Shown here piece by piece: positions 48,681 to 57,922 of a stretch of 61,174 bases of DNA; position 1 is the stretch's first letter; every line of letters starts with the position of its first letter. Origin of the DNA: an uncultured Candidatus Actinomarina sp. (GTDB lineage: Bacteria; Actinomycetota; Acidimicrobiia; Actinomarinales; Actinomarinaceae). The stretch spans positions 106,270 to 167,443 of the forward strand of contig CACJPC010000002.1 of assembly GCA_902595195.1 (NCBI GenBank), given 5' to 3'. The notes below the pieces were generated by a model. That model did no database searches, was not told where the DNA came from, and was given only the letters and a program-made list of their open reading frames with translations. Both the position numbers and the translations under genes were made by a program.

Positions 48681-50180
48681 TTATTTTATAAAACTACTAC
48701 CTGCAAATTCCTCAGAATTACCCCATTTTTCTAAATATGGCTTTAAATTAAACTTTCTAGCTGCTGAATCTGATGTCATATACCTTATTTTTCCGTATAT
48801 TTTTCTCTCTGGACCCCAGGCTCTGTCATATCTACCCAAAATCCAAAAAACTCCAGAATAAGAGTTAGGATCTCGTCCGTCTAGTGAATATCTATCATTT
48901 AAAGTAATCATATAAGATAATGCAATTTGAGGATTTGGAGACCACTCTAAAATCTTTTTTCCCCATAACATTCTGAGATAATTCTGAATTACACCTTGTT
49001 CTCTGAGTTGATTTTGTGCTGCATTCCAAATTTCATCATGAGTCTGGGAGTAAGTGAGTTGTTCAAGGCTATAGATATGTTCCCTTTCATCGCTTGAATG
49101 TTCATGAAGCGTTTTAATTGCCCACTCTGGCAAACTTGAATATTGATTGTAGTTAGCACGTCTTACGCAAGTATGATATCCAAGTTCACGCCAAGTAATT
49201 AATTCATCTAAAAAGCTTTCAAAATTGAGTGATCCCCCCCACCAACCTTCTCTCCTCCCAACTAAAGTTGGATTAATTTTTTCAGGTGACCATGACTCAT
49301 GTTCAACTAATCTCTCAAATACTTCATGAGTAGAAATTTGCCCAAAATGAAAGTAGGGTGACATTTGACTACTTGCTTTCTTTGATGGGTCACTTCTATA
49401 TTGTGCATAGTCACTGTACCCCTCAGAAAGAAAATCATTAAGTCTTTGTAAAGCATTTGAATATCCACCTTTAATTGAACTGACCTTTACAGACTTATCT
49501 ATTGTCAATTGGTCAAGAAATGAATCTATGTCTGTATTTTTAAAATCAAACGGTTTCCATTTTTTTTCTACTGAAGAAATCATTGAATTATCAAAATTTT
49601 TAATTAACTCATCTAATGGGTTTTCCAGTGGGGTCTCAACTATAAAATCTTCCAAATTTTTATGTAGATATCTTCTAAAATCATGAGCACGTACATACTC
49701 TTTCTCAGATAGCCTTATTGGGACTAGTCCATTTGAATCAACCAACTCATATCTTGATGGTATCTCTCCAGATGCCTTAGCTGTCATTTGTGGAACAAAG
49801 TAGGTTGGGTAGTCATCTGTTACTACTACTGATGCCTGCTTAGAAATCTCCATAAGAAGTCCTTCAGACTGTTTTGGTTCTGTCTCAACAAATGGATAAT
49901 AGTAAGCCTTTGTTTTTGACACAGCTTCAGAAACTTCCTTCATTCCGTCCATCATGAATTTATGGAATCTCAGACTAGACATTGGATAATCAAGAATTAG
50001 TGGTTCTAAAATTACTAAAGGCTGAGATAATTTATTAGCCCATTCGACTGCACGCTGTAGTGCAAAATTATACTTTGTTCTTTTAAATGCGATACACCAA
50101 TAGATAACAAACTTTGAAGAATTCACATCTGGGGTGATATCTTTTAGTGTTGTTACTCTTGAGTAAGGAACTTGAACCAT
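48681..50180 (-). CDS. Class II DNA photolyase family protein
   Basis: YNFALQRAVEWANKLSQPLVIL, RMLWGKKILEWSPNPQIAL, LNDRYSLDGRDPNSYSGVFW, GKIRYM. Confidence 0.9.
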   Translation of the reverse strand: MVQVPYSRVTTLKDITPDVNSSKFVIYWCIAFKRTKYNFALQRAVEWANKLSQPLVILEPLILDYPMSSLRFHKFMMDGMKEVSEAVSKTKAYYYPFVETEPKQSEGLLMEISKQASVVVTDDYPTYFVPQMTAKASGEIPSRYELVDSNGLVPIRLSEKEYVRAHDFRRYLHKNLEDFIVETPLENPLDELIKNFDNSMISSVEKKWKPFDFKNTDIDSFLDQLTIDKSVKVSSIKGGYSNALQRLNDFLSEGYSDYAQYRSDPSKKASSQMSPYFHFGQISTHEVFERLVEHESWSPEKINPTLVGRREGWWGGSLNFESFLDELITWRELGYHTCVRRANYNQYSSLPEWAIKTLHEHSSDEREHIYSLEQLTYSQTHDEIWNAAQNQLREQGVIQNYLRMLWGKKILEWSPNPQIALSYMITLNDRYSLDGRDPNSYSGVFWILGRYDRAWGPERKIYGKIRYMTSDSAARKFNLKPYLEKWGNSEEFAGSSFIK

Positions 50181-50279
50181 AAAAATATTATAAGTCGATT
50201 AGGAAAGAAGTAAAAATAATTAGATTTGAAATAGGTTTTAAATTTATTTTTAATTAGCTACAATATAAAAGATTAAATT

Positions 50280-51455
50280 ATGGGTGCAATAAATATAAAT
50301 AATGTTGGAAAAATTTATCCAAACGGAACTAGGGCTCTTGAAGACGTAAATATAGAAATTAATGACGGTGAATTTGTTGTTTTAGTTGGTCCATCTGGCT
50401 GTGGTAAAACAACACTTCTTCGGATGGTCGCTGGACTTGAAGATATTACTGAGGGTGAGATTTCTATTGCTGATAAAGTTGTAAATGAAATTGCACCTAA
50501 AGATCGTGACATTGCGATGGTATTTCAAAACTACGCACTGTATCCTCATATGTCTGTTTACGACAACATGGCTTTTTCTCTTAAGCTTCGGAAATTACCT
50601 AAAGATGAAATTGACCAAAAAGTTAGAGATGCAGCAAAAACTTTAGAAATAGATGAGTTGTTAGAAAGAAAACCAAAGGCTTTATCTGGTGGTCAGAGAC
50701 AAAGGGTTGCTATGGGAAGAGCAATTGTAAGAAATCCACAAGCATTTTTAATGGATGAGCCTTTGTCCAATTTAGATGCTAAATTACGCGTCCAAATGAG
50801 AGCTGAATTAGGCCAACTTCATTCACAACTTGAAACCACAACCTTATATGTTACACACGACCAAGTTGAGGCAATGACTATGGGTGATCGTGTTGCGGTT
50901 ATAAGAAAAGGTGTTCTCCAACAAATAGATACACCGAGAGAAATTTATTTATATCCAAAAAATATTTTTGTAGCGGGTTTTATAGGAAGTCCAGCTATGA
51001 ACTTTGTATATGCAGACATCAAAACATCCACAAAAGGAATGACATTGATATTTGGTAATGATAAAATTTTGGCTAAAGATGCTCCTGAGGCCTTAAAAGA
51101 GTATGAAGGAAAAGAAATTGTTCTTGGAATAAGACCAGAAGCATTTGAAGATTCCGTGTATGCAAACAAAAAAGAATTTACAGAAGAGATAAATATTGAT
51201 GTATCTCTTTTAGAACAACTTGGTTCAGATACTTACATTCATTTTTTCAAAGATATAAAACCTGTACAAACTGAAGCTATTGAAGAAATTTTAGCTGATG
51301 AAGGTGAAGATATTTCAGTATTAGGAACACAGACAAAATTTATTGCAAGAATTAATCCAAATGCGACTATAGAAGAAGGACAAACCATAAACCTTGCGAT
51401 TGATCCAACAAAATTGCATTATTTTGATCCTGAAACTGGGATGGCTATAACTTAA
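50280..51455 (+). CDS. Carbohydrate ABC transporter ATPase (UgpC/MsmK type)
   Basis: VGPSGCGKTTLLRMVAGLE, LSGGQRQRVAMGRAIVRNP, C-terminal TOBE-like region. Confidence 0.94.
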   Translation: MGAININNVGKIYPNGTRALEDVNIEINDGEFVVLVGPSGCGKTTLLRMVAGLEDITEGEISIADKVVNEIAPKDRDIAMVFQNYALYPHMSVYDNMAFSLKLRKLPKDEIDQKVRDAAKTLEIDELLERKPKALSGGQRQRVAMGRAIVRNPQAFLMDEPLSNLDAKLRVQMRAELGQLHSQLETTTLYVTHDQVEAMTMGDRVAVIRKGVLQQIDTPREIYLYPKNIFVAGFIGSPAMNFVYADIKTSTKGMTLIFGNDKILAKDAPEALKEYEGKEIVLGIRPEAFEDSVYANKKEFTEEINIDVSLLEQLGSDTYIHFFKDIKPVQTEAIEEILADEGEDISVLGTQTKFIARINPNATIEEGQTINLAIDPTKLHYFDPETGMAIT

Positions 51456-52705
51456 ATTTCTCTATCAAGTTCGTTTAGAAGTTTAACTAAGTTTTGAGGA
51501 CCTTCTCTAATATATTCTTTAAAGAGCTCCCACAACAAATTTGAACCAATAGGTCTAGCCATGATTTCTGAAGCATCATATCTGAATAAGTCTTTTTGTA
51601 ATGCATCATGAACAATTGAATACTCATACTTGGTTAATTCATTATTTATTATTAGTTTATTAAAATTTTGATTGGCGGATATAAATTCTGTGTCTTTGTA
51701 AGACGACCAAGTTTCACCAAAATTTTTTGAAAGAATTTTAGAAATGACTTCCTTTGATAATTCATTATCTTTTATCAAAACTATATTGTCTCCAATACCT
51801 ACCACTGAATTTTCAAAATTTATTTTTGGTACGTTAGTTACTGCAAAGTCTTTTAAGTATTGATAATCCTCAGGAATATAATATCTAAAATAATGTCCAC
51901 TCCAAGACATAAAGCACTCTGTTGAATCATCTAACAATACCTTAGGGAGATTTCTAAACTCTTTATTTATTATTGAGCCTGGACCGTTATATATATGGTT
52001 GTCATAAAATATAAAATCTTCAATATGTTTAATTGATAAGAAAATTTTTATATTGGAAGCATTAATTTTTAACTTTGACCATTCATCATATACTTCTGGA
52101 CCGTATTTTGTTAAAAGCACATCTTCCATCCAATTAGTTTGAACCCATCCTGTAGAAGCAGAGCTTTCTGAATTCGCACACCATGGGCTTATACCTTTAT
52201 CTGCAATTTTCTTTGTACCTTTAAGTAAGGTTTCAAAGCTATCAAATTTAACATTATGTTGTTCAAATTTCGAAATGTCATACCAAATTAATGAATTTGG
52301 GAATAACCTTGTCCACCCACCGTAAATACTATCTTCATGAGAAACAATAGAGATAAGGTGGTTTGGATATAGATTGAAAATTGAGTTATTATCTACAAGT
52401 ACATCATCCAGACTGTATATCAACTTTCTTTCAGCAAGATTGACTACTCCTTGAGGGTTTGGAATTATAGCAATCGAACTCGAGCTATTTGGGTTATCTA
52501 TAATAAAAGTCTCAGCATCAGAAACTGATTCATATTTAATTTTTATTCCAAGTTCATCTGCAATAATATTCAGTTCTTCAATAAAATATTCTTGCTCATG
52601 AAACTCAGGTCCAATAATGACAACTTCTGGTGGGTCAAATGCAAGAAATGAAAACGTAATAATAATTAAAACAGTTAAAGAAAAAAATAATATTTTTTTA
52701 TTCAA
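51452..52705 (-). CDS. Divergent extracellular solute-binding protein paralog without lipobox
   Basis: SBP-like segment PWCANSESSASTGWVQTNWMEDVLL resembles PFCFGMYSNGASGWLATDWMEDIML of 56389..57687; N-terminal hydrophobic helix without Cys. Confidence 0.8.
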   Translation of the reverse strand: MNKKILFFSLTVLIIITFSFLAFDPPEVVIIGPEFHEQEYFIEELNIIADELGIKIKYESVSDAETFIIDNPNSSSSIAIIPNPQGVVNLAERKLIYSLDDVLVDNNSIFNLYPNHLISIVSHEDSIYGGWTRLFPNSLIWYDISKFEQHNVKFDSFETLLKGTKKIADKGISPWCANSESSASTGWVQTNWMEDVLLTKYGPEVYDEWSKLKINASNIKIFLSIKHIEDFIFYDNHIYNGPGSIINKEFRNLPKVLLDDSTECFMSWSGHYFRYYIPEDYQYLKDFAVTNVPKINFENSVVGIGDNIVLIKDNELSKEVISKILSKNFGETWSSYKDTEFISANQNFNKLIINNELTKYEYSIVHDALQKDLFRYDASEIMARPIGSNLLWELFKEYIREGPQNLVKLLNELDREI

Positions 52706-52708
52706 GGT

Positions 52709-53602
52709 TTAATCCCATAATAAAGCTGCACCTCTTACACCGCTTGAAGAACCGTGTTTAGATTTTAAAATCGGAGTATTAAAAAAATTAGAAGCAATAT
52801 ATGGAATAATTCTCTTTGGTACCTCTTGATACAGCTCTTCAATATCTGACATCCCTCCGCCACAAACTATTACATCAGGATCTAAGAGATTAACTACAGA
52901 GCTAAATGCACGTGCTGTACGTTCAAAATATTTATCCATGACTTGTTCTGAGTTTTTATCCCCTTCTCTAAAAGCATCAACTATCTCTCTCGAAGGCTTT
53001 TTTTGATTAGTAACAAACGAATAATAATTTTCTAAACCTGGACCAGATAGAAAAACCTCAATTGCTCCTATTCTCCCGCAATGTCTCTGGACTGACTTTT
53101 CATAATCGTCCATTGGTCCTGGGATAGGATTTTGACCCCATTCTCCAGTTAATTTATTTGGTCCTACGACAAGTTGTTTTCTGAAAGTATAACCCGCACC
53201 TACTCCAGTACCCATAATTACTGCAAATACAGAATCATAATTTTGTCCAGCGCCATCTATTGATTCAGACACTGCAAGGCAATCTGCATCGTTTGCAATT
53301 CGTACTTCAAATCCAAGCTTGCTTTCTAAATCTTTCTTAACATCTTGCCCTTCTAATGCTTCAGTATTTGAAACTTGAACTAAACCTGTTTTAGGATGTA
53401 GCGATCCAGGCATTCCAATTCCTACAGTGAATTCTGTAAAATCTGAAGAGATATCAGTAATTAATTTAAATACTGTATTGATTATTTCAACATAATTTTC
53501 TTTGGGTGCATCAACGCGTTTTCTTAAAAGTTCTTTTCCTGTTGATGGATCAAGAACAATGGCTTCGATCTTTGTACCTCCCCAATCTATTCCAACTTTC
53601 AT
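52709..53602 (-). CDS. ROK-family sugar kinase
   Basis: IDWGGTKIEAIVL, GTGVGAG; ROK zinc-site-like RHCGRIGAIEVFLSGPGL. Confidence 0.92.
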   Translation of the reverse strand: MKVGIDWGGTKIEAIVLDPSTGKELLRKRVDAPKENYVEIINTVFKLITDISSDFTEFTVGIGMPGSLHPKTGLVQVSNTEALEGQDVKKDLESKLGFEVRIANDADCLAVSESIDGAGQNYDSVFAVIMGTGVGAGYTFRKQLVVGPNKLTGEWGQNPIPGPMDDYEKSVQRHCGRIGAIEVFLSGPGLENYYSFVTNQKKPSREIVDAFREGDKNSEQVMDKYFERTARAFSSVVNLLDPDVIVCGGGMSDIEELYQEVPKRIIPYIASNFFNTPILKSKHGSSSGVRGAALLWD

Positions 53603-53603
53603 G

Positions 53604-54179
53604 TCAATTACCCAATTCGAAATTTATACTATATTTCTCTATATTACTAGTGCCTATTACTTCTATTTGGTTTAATTTGTTTTGCTTCCAAATATATGGC
53701 GCATCAGGATACTCTCCTGCGTAGTCAGTTGCAACGCCGACTAAATATTTATCTCCATCAATTGTTTGGATGTCTAAAAAACGTAAATAATAAAAATAAC
53801 TATCGCATCTATCATCCTCACTTAGATTTATTTCTCCAATAATTGACTTTTTGAAATTGTTTTTCTTTTCTAGTTCCAAAGAAAACTCACCTGGTCCAAA
53901 TTTCTCCCAACTTGGGCCAATACAAACTCCGGTAAAATCACCTTCATAATCTTCTCTAAATTTCATATCAAATACTAAGTTGTAACTTTCAATATTTGTA
54001 TCTGAAACTGGAAAAGATTGAACAGTAACTTTTACTTTATCTTTCGATAGGTATTCAACATTAATTGAAAGTTGAGATTCAATAATGTTGTTATCATCAG
54101 AGTCAATTGTGTATGAATAAGTAGTTAGGTTAGAACAAAAAATTAATAATGAAAATATTAGTAATTTACCGGGCTTCAA
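53604..54179 (-). CDS. Secreted hypothetical protein in sugar ABC operon
   Basis: 191 aa with N-terminal signal-like helix; 4-nt overlap with permease gene. Confidence 0.65.
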   Translation of the reverse strand: MKPGKLLIFSLLIFCSNLTTYSYTIDSDDNNIIESQLSINVEYLSKDKVKVTVQSFPVSDTNIESYNLVFDMKFREDYEGDFTGVCIGPSWEKFGPGEFSLELEKKNNFKKSIIGEINLSEDDRCDSYFYYLRFLDIQTIDGDKYLVGVATDYAGEYPDAPYIWKQNKLNQIEVIGTSNIEKYSINFELGN

Positions 54180-55078
54180 CCCTTTACGGCTCCGCCGATT
54201 AATCCTCTAATGAAAAATCTTTGCAAACTGAAGAATACTGTTAAAGGAACAATCATAGATATGATTGCCCCTGAGGTTCTAAGATGCCATGCTTCACCGT
54301 AAGCACCTACAGCAAGCTGTGAAACGTGGGATGTTACAACTAGATTTTCAGGTTTATAAACACCTAGAAATACATTGGCTACAAGAAAATCATTATAAAC
54401 CCATAAAAACTGAAATGTTGCAAAAGCTGCAATACCAGCGACTGAAAGAGGCAGAACTAGTTTGAAAAATGTTGTCATATTGCTGGCACCATCAATCTTG
54501 GCAGATTCAATTACACTTCTTGGTAAACTCATCATAAAGTCTCTAAGTAAAAAAGTTGCTAATGGCAAGCCAAAACCTGAATGAGCAAACCACGTTGCCA
54601 CAAATGTTCCGTTAATGTCTAATGCAGGAATTATTGGAAGACCAAACACTTCTACACCACTCTTGAATAGTTGAACTAGTGGAATCAAAGACATTTGCAA
54701 AGGAATAATCATCGATGCGACAACTAAAAGAAACAATGGTTCTTTGCCTCTGAACTCCATAAAAGCAAACGCATATGCAGCAAACGCAGCAATGGTGATT
54801 GGAATGATTGTAGATGGAATCGTTACAGCAAATGAATTATAAAATGACCTATCTAGATTATCAGCAAAGAAAATTTCATTGTAATTTGCCAATGTCAACT
54901 CAGTCCACAATTTACCTGTATATATAGCATCCCACCATGATTCTCTTTTAATTGCCTCACCAGGTCTAAAAGAACTTAATACAAATCCAAATACTGGAAA
55001 TATCCAAGTAAAAGCAATCGTTATTAAAATTATTTTTGTAACAGGTTTGTCATACCACTTTTGAGTATTTCTGTTCAT
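54176..55078 (-). CDS. Carbohydrate ABC transporter permease (AglG/MalG type)
   Basis: Inner-membrane EAA-loop ESAKIDGASNMTTFFKLVLPLS; polytopic. Confidence 0.92.
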   Translation of the reverse strand: MNRNTQKWYDKPVTKIILITIAFTWIFPVFGFVLSSFRPGEAIKRESWWDAIYTGKLWTELTLANYNEIFFADNLDRSFYNSFAVTIPSTIIPITIAAFAAYAFAFMEFRGKEPLFLLVVASMIIPLQMSLIPLVQLFKSGVEVFGLPIIPALDINGTFVATWFAHSGFGLPLATFLLRDFMMSLPRSVIESAKIDGASNMTTFFKLVLPLSVAGIAAFATFQFLWVYNDFLVANVFLGVYKPENLVVTSHVSQLAVGAYGEAWHLRTSGAIISMIVPLTVFFSLQRFFIRGLIGGAVKG

Positions 55079-56310
55079 GATTGTGTATTTTCTCTTTCTC
55101 TAATAGCTGTACCAACGATAATTGGTAGAACGCAAACAAAGATTAAAACTGCAACTGTAGCTGATCTACCAAAATTTCTATACTTTGAAAATTCATCTAA
55201 CATTTTTACAGCAAGTAAATTTGTTTCTAAGTCTCCTCTGGTTGATACGTAAATAATATCGAAGGCTTTCAGGACTGTAACGACCATGTAGGTTCCAACA
55301 ACGATAATTGTACTTTTAATATATGGAATCACTATTGACCTGAATACTCTAAGCTCTGATGCACCATCTATTTGTCCTGCTTCCATAATTTCTGCTGGTA
55401 TTGCTTTAATTCCCGCAGAAAATACAACGGCTGCAAATCCTGTGAACATCCAGATCATAATGACCATTAGCAACATTGTATTTATTGGGAGATTTACCAA
55501 AATGCTACTTATAAAACCATCTGGATTTAAGTTTTGGGCAAATGGTAAGTTTGTCATATCTCTTTGTTGAAGCCATCCAATGGGTTTCAAGCAGTTAGGA
55601 TTATCAAAACCGTTGAATACGCCATCAATAATTCTGTTATTCATACACTGAGTACCAAGACGATCTACAGATACCCTTATTCCATTTATTATTCCAATTT
55701 GAGTTAATGGAGGTGGCCTATATTCGTAAATAAATTTAAATATTGCACTAGCTCCAACAGCAGATATAGCCATTGGCATAAAAACAATTGACTTAAAGAA
55801 TGCTTCACCTTTATTTAACCTGTCAGATAACCAACCCACAACTAATCCAATTAACAAAACAAAGAAAACAACAAAAATTAACCAAATTATTTGATTTCTA
55901 ATAGTTACCAGCATTTCTGGATCAGAAAAAGCCCATCTATAGTTTTCAAAACCAACAAAATCATTACTATATCTGTCTTTAAAGCTAATATAAAAAGTTC
56001 TAATTGCCGGATAAAAAAGAAACAAAGCAATCATAAATAGTGAAGGACCAGCAAACATTCTTGCTTCTAATGATTCTCTATTCTCCTTAGGTGATAATTT
56101 TATGATCTTATCCATACCTAAAAATAATAAAAACACAAAAGTAGAACCAATAATGAGAGCAAAAACAACTAATAAATTTCTAGAAATAATTTCGGTTAGT
56201 TCTCTGAATAGAATTGCTTGAAACAAAAACCAAATTAATGGAAAAAATCCTAATGCAAGCATTGAAATGCCAATCGATTTTAATTTTTCTTGTTGTGTTT
56301 GTTGCTTCAT
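55075..56310 (-). CDS. Carbohydrate ABC transporter permease (AglF/MalF type)
   Basis: EAA-loop EAGQIDGASELRVFRSIVIPYI; polytopic with a large periplasmic insertion. Confidence 0.92.
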   Translation of the reverse strand: MKQQTQQEKLKSIGISMLALGFFPLIWFLFQAILFRELTEIISRNLLVVFALIIGSTFVFLLFLGMDKIIKLSPKENRESLEARMFAGPSLFMIALFLFYPAIRTFYISFKDRYSNDFVGFENYRWAFSDPEMLVTIRNQIIWLIFVVFFVLLIGLVVGWLSDRLNKGEAFFKSIVFMPMAISAVGASAIFKFIYEYRPPPLTQIGIINGIRVSVDRLGTQCMNNRIIDGVFNGFDNPNCLKPIGWLQQRDMTNLPFAQNLNPDGFISSILVNLPINTMLLMVIMIWMFTGFAAVVFSAGIKAIPAEIMEAGQIDGASELRVFRSIVIPYIKSTIIVVGTYMVVTVLKAFDIIYVSTRGDLETNLLAVKMLDEFSKYRNFGRSATVAVLIFVCVLPIIVGTAIRERENTQS

Positions 56311-56338
56311 TCCAATTGTTTTATTTTAGCTTATAAAA

Positions 56339-56365
56339 GATAGCCACCCAAATAGGGTGGCTATC
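56339..56365 (-). terminator. Intergenic hairpin between substrate-binding protein and permease genes
   Basis: GATAGCCACCC-aaata-GGGTGGCTATC perfect 11-bp stem; no clear U-tract. Confidence 0.65.
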
Positions 56366-56388
56366 AATTTACTTAAAAAAGCCCTGGT

Positions 56389-57687
56389 TTATGGCCAAGA
56401 TTTTTCGATAGTGTCTAATGCAGTATCAATATATCCTGGACCTTCAACAGCTAAGTTCATCATTTCTTTCCAGAATGAACCAGCACCAACCTCTGGTGGC
56501 ATTAAGTCAGACGCATCAAATCTGAATGAGTTTGCACTTAATGCTGCAGCGATTGTATCTCCAAGAATTTTGTTGATTGGAGCTGCATACAATGATGTAT
56601 CAAAACCAGTGTGTGCACTTAATCTTGCATTGTCTGGTCTAATAGCTACATTGTTGTAGAATTCTGCACTTAACATGTATTCAGCAACAGCTTTTGTTGC
56701 ATCTCTATCATTAAATGCACCCCACATGTCACCACCACCTAAAGCAGCAGCTGGTAATGATGGGTCAATTGAAGGGAATGGGAATACAGTTGTAATTGTA
56801 CCCGCTCCTTCTTTTTCACCTTCTGGCCAGAATCCTGTAATGAAGGATGCTTGCCTATGCATGAAACAACCTGGGTTGCCATTTGCATCTTTTGAGAACA
56901 TAGGATCTTGCGCGTTACCGAAGTAAGTTGAGACGATAGCATCTGTACCACCTACAACATAACCTTCTGTATGCATGATTGTGCTCAAAAGGGTTGCAGC
57001 GTTTTTAACAATTGGATCATTGAAAGGCATTTCATGACTAACCCACTTATCGTAGGAATCAACACCGTCTCCGGTTCTTAGCATGATGTCTTCCATCCAG
57101 TCAGTTGCTAACCAACCTGATGCACCGTTTGAGTACATACCGAAACAGAATGGATTCATTCCGTCAGCAACAATTTGATCTGCAAGTGCAATCATTTCGT
57201 CCCAAGTAGTTGGAACAGTATATCCTCTTGCATCAAATTCTGCTGGTTGGTACCAAACAATACTCTTGAGGTTAGCTGCATTAGCTCCACCATAGATTAC
57301 ACCATCAACTGTTCCCAATCCTACAAGGTAGGATGAGAAGTCATTTTGATACTGGTCTAAATCAATATCTAGATCAGCCAAAGGTGTTAGGTATCCTCTA
57401 TTAGCGGCATCGACAACAGCACCTGGCTGTGGCCATAATGCGAAGTCAGGTGTATCACCAGACTCCATTTGAATTTGTATTTCTTGCTCAAAGTTGTCAG
57501 AACCTTGGTAGGAAACAATAATTCCAGTTTCCTCTGTGAATGGTTCAAACGCAGCTCTAAATCCGTCTTGATCAGAACCGATCAAAGCACCTGTGATTGT
57601 GACTTCTTCGCCTTCAAGGCTTCCGCCACCACAAGCTCCAAGAATTAGAGTTAAGAGTAAGAAACTAACCAATAATGGTTTCTTCAT
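56389..57687 (-). CDS. Alpha-glucoside-type ABC transporter substrate-binding lipoprotein
   Basis: Lipobox LILGACGGG; extracellular SBP family, followed by two permeases. Confidence 0.93.
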   Translation of the reverse strand: MKKPLLVSFLLLTLILGACGGGSLEGEEVTITGALIGSDQDGFRAAFEPFTEETGIIVSYQGSDNFEQEIQIQMESGDTPDFALWPQPGAVVDAANRGYLTPLADLDIDLDQYQNDFSSYLVGLGTVDGVIYGGANAANLKSIVWYQPAEFDARGYTVPTTWDEMIALADQIVADGMNPFCFGMYSNGASGWLATDWMEDIMLRTGDGVDSYDKWVSHEMPFNDPIVKNAATLLSTIMHTEGYVVGGTDAIVSTYFGNAQDPMFSKDANGNPGCFMHRQASFITGFWPEGEKEGAGTITTVFPFPSIDPSLPAAALGGGDMWGAFNDRDATKAVAEYMLSAEFYNNVAIRPDNARLSAHTGFDTSLYAAPINKILGDTIAAALSANSFRFDASDLMPPEVGAGSFWKEMMNLAVEGPGYIDTALDTIEKSWP

Positions 57688-57700
57688 TTTTCCCCTTTGT

Positions 57701-57737
57701 GTATACGTACGTATGCTAAAAATAAGGAATTTTTAGC
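57701..57737. promoter_or_regulatory. Palindrome GTATACGTACGTATGC plus abutting hairpin GCTAAAAAT-aagga-ATTTTTAGC upstream of the sugar SBP gene
   Basis: Read directly; 16-bp palindrome with one mismatch, 13 nt upstream of the start codon; perfect 9-bp inverted repeat adjoining it. Confidence 0.5.
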
Positions 57738-57827
57738 TTTTTTAATTTTATTGAATTATCGATTATTTTCACATAGAAAATAAAAAAACTTTCAATTCTA
57801 TTTGGTTTTTTTTTTGATTTTGTTATG

Positions 57828-57911
57828 TGCCCGGGGGGGGACTCGAACCCCCACATCCTTTCGAATAACGGATTTTAAGTCCGTCGCGTCTACCAATTCC
57901 GCCACCCGGGC
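57828..57911 (-). tRNA. tRNA-Leu (anticodon UAA)
   Basis: GCCCGGG...CCCGGGC acceptor, ACGGA-CTTAAAA-TCCGT anticodon arm, long variable arm, GGGGG-TTCGAGT-CCCCC T arm; no encoded CCA. Confidence 0.96.
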
Positions 57912-57922
57912 TAATATCTAAT

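Noticed and set aside
51452-52705. Second SBP as a pseudogene
   Set aside because: Intact 417-aa frame of full SBP length with conserved block; divergent but not decayed.
57796-57827. T-rich run beside tRNA-Leu as a tRNA terminator
   Set aside because: The T-run is on the plus strand whereas the tRNA is transcribed from the minus strand, so it would give an A-rich RNA tail; no hairpin.
57830-57840. Homopolymeric G8 run as a sequencing artefact or phase-variable tract
   Set aside because: Fully explained by the tRNA T stem (CCCCC) followed by the acceptor strand (CCC).
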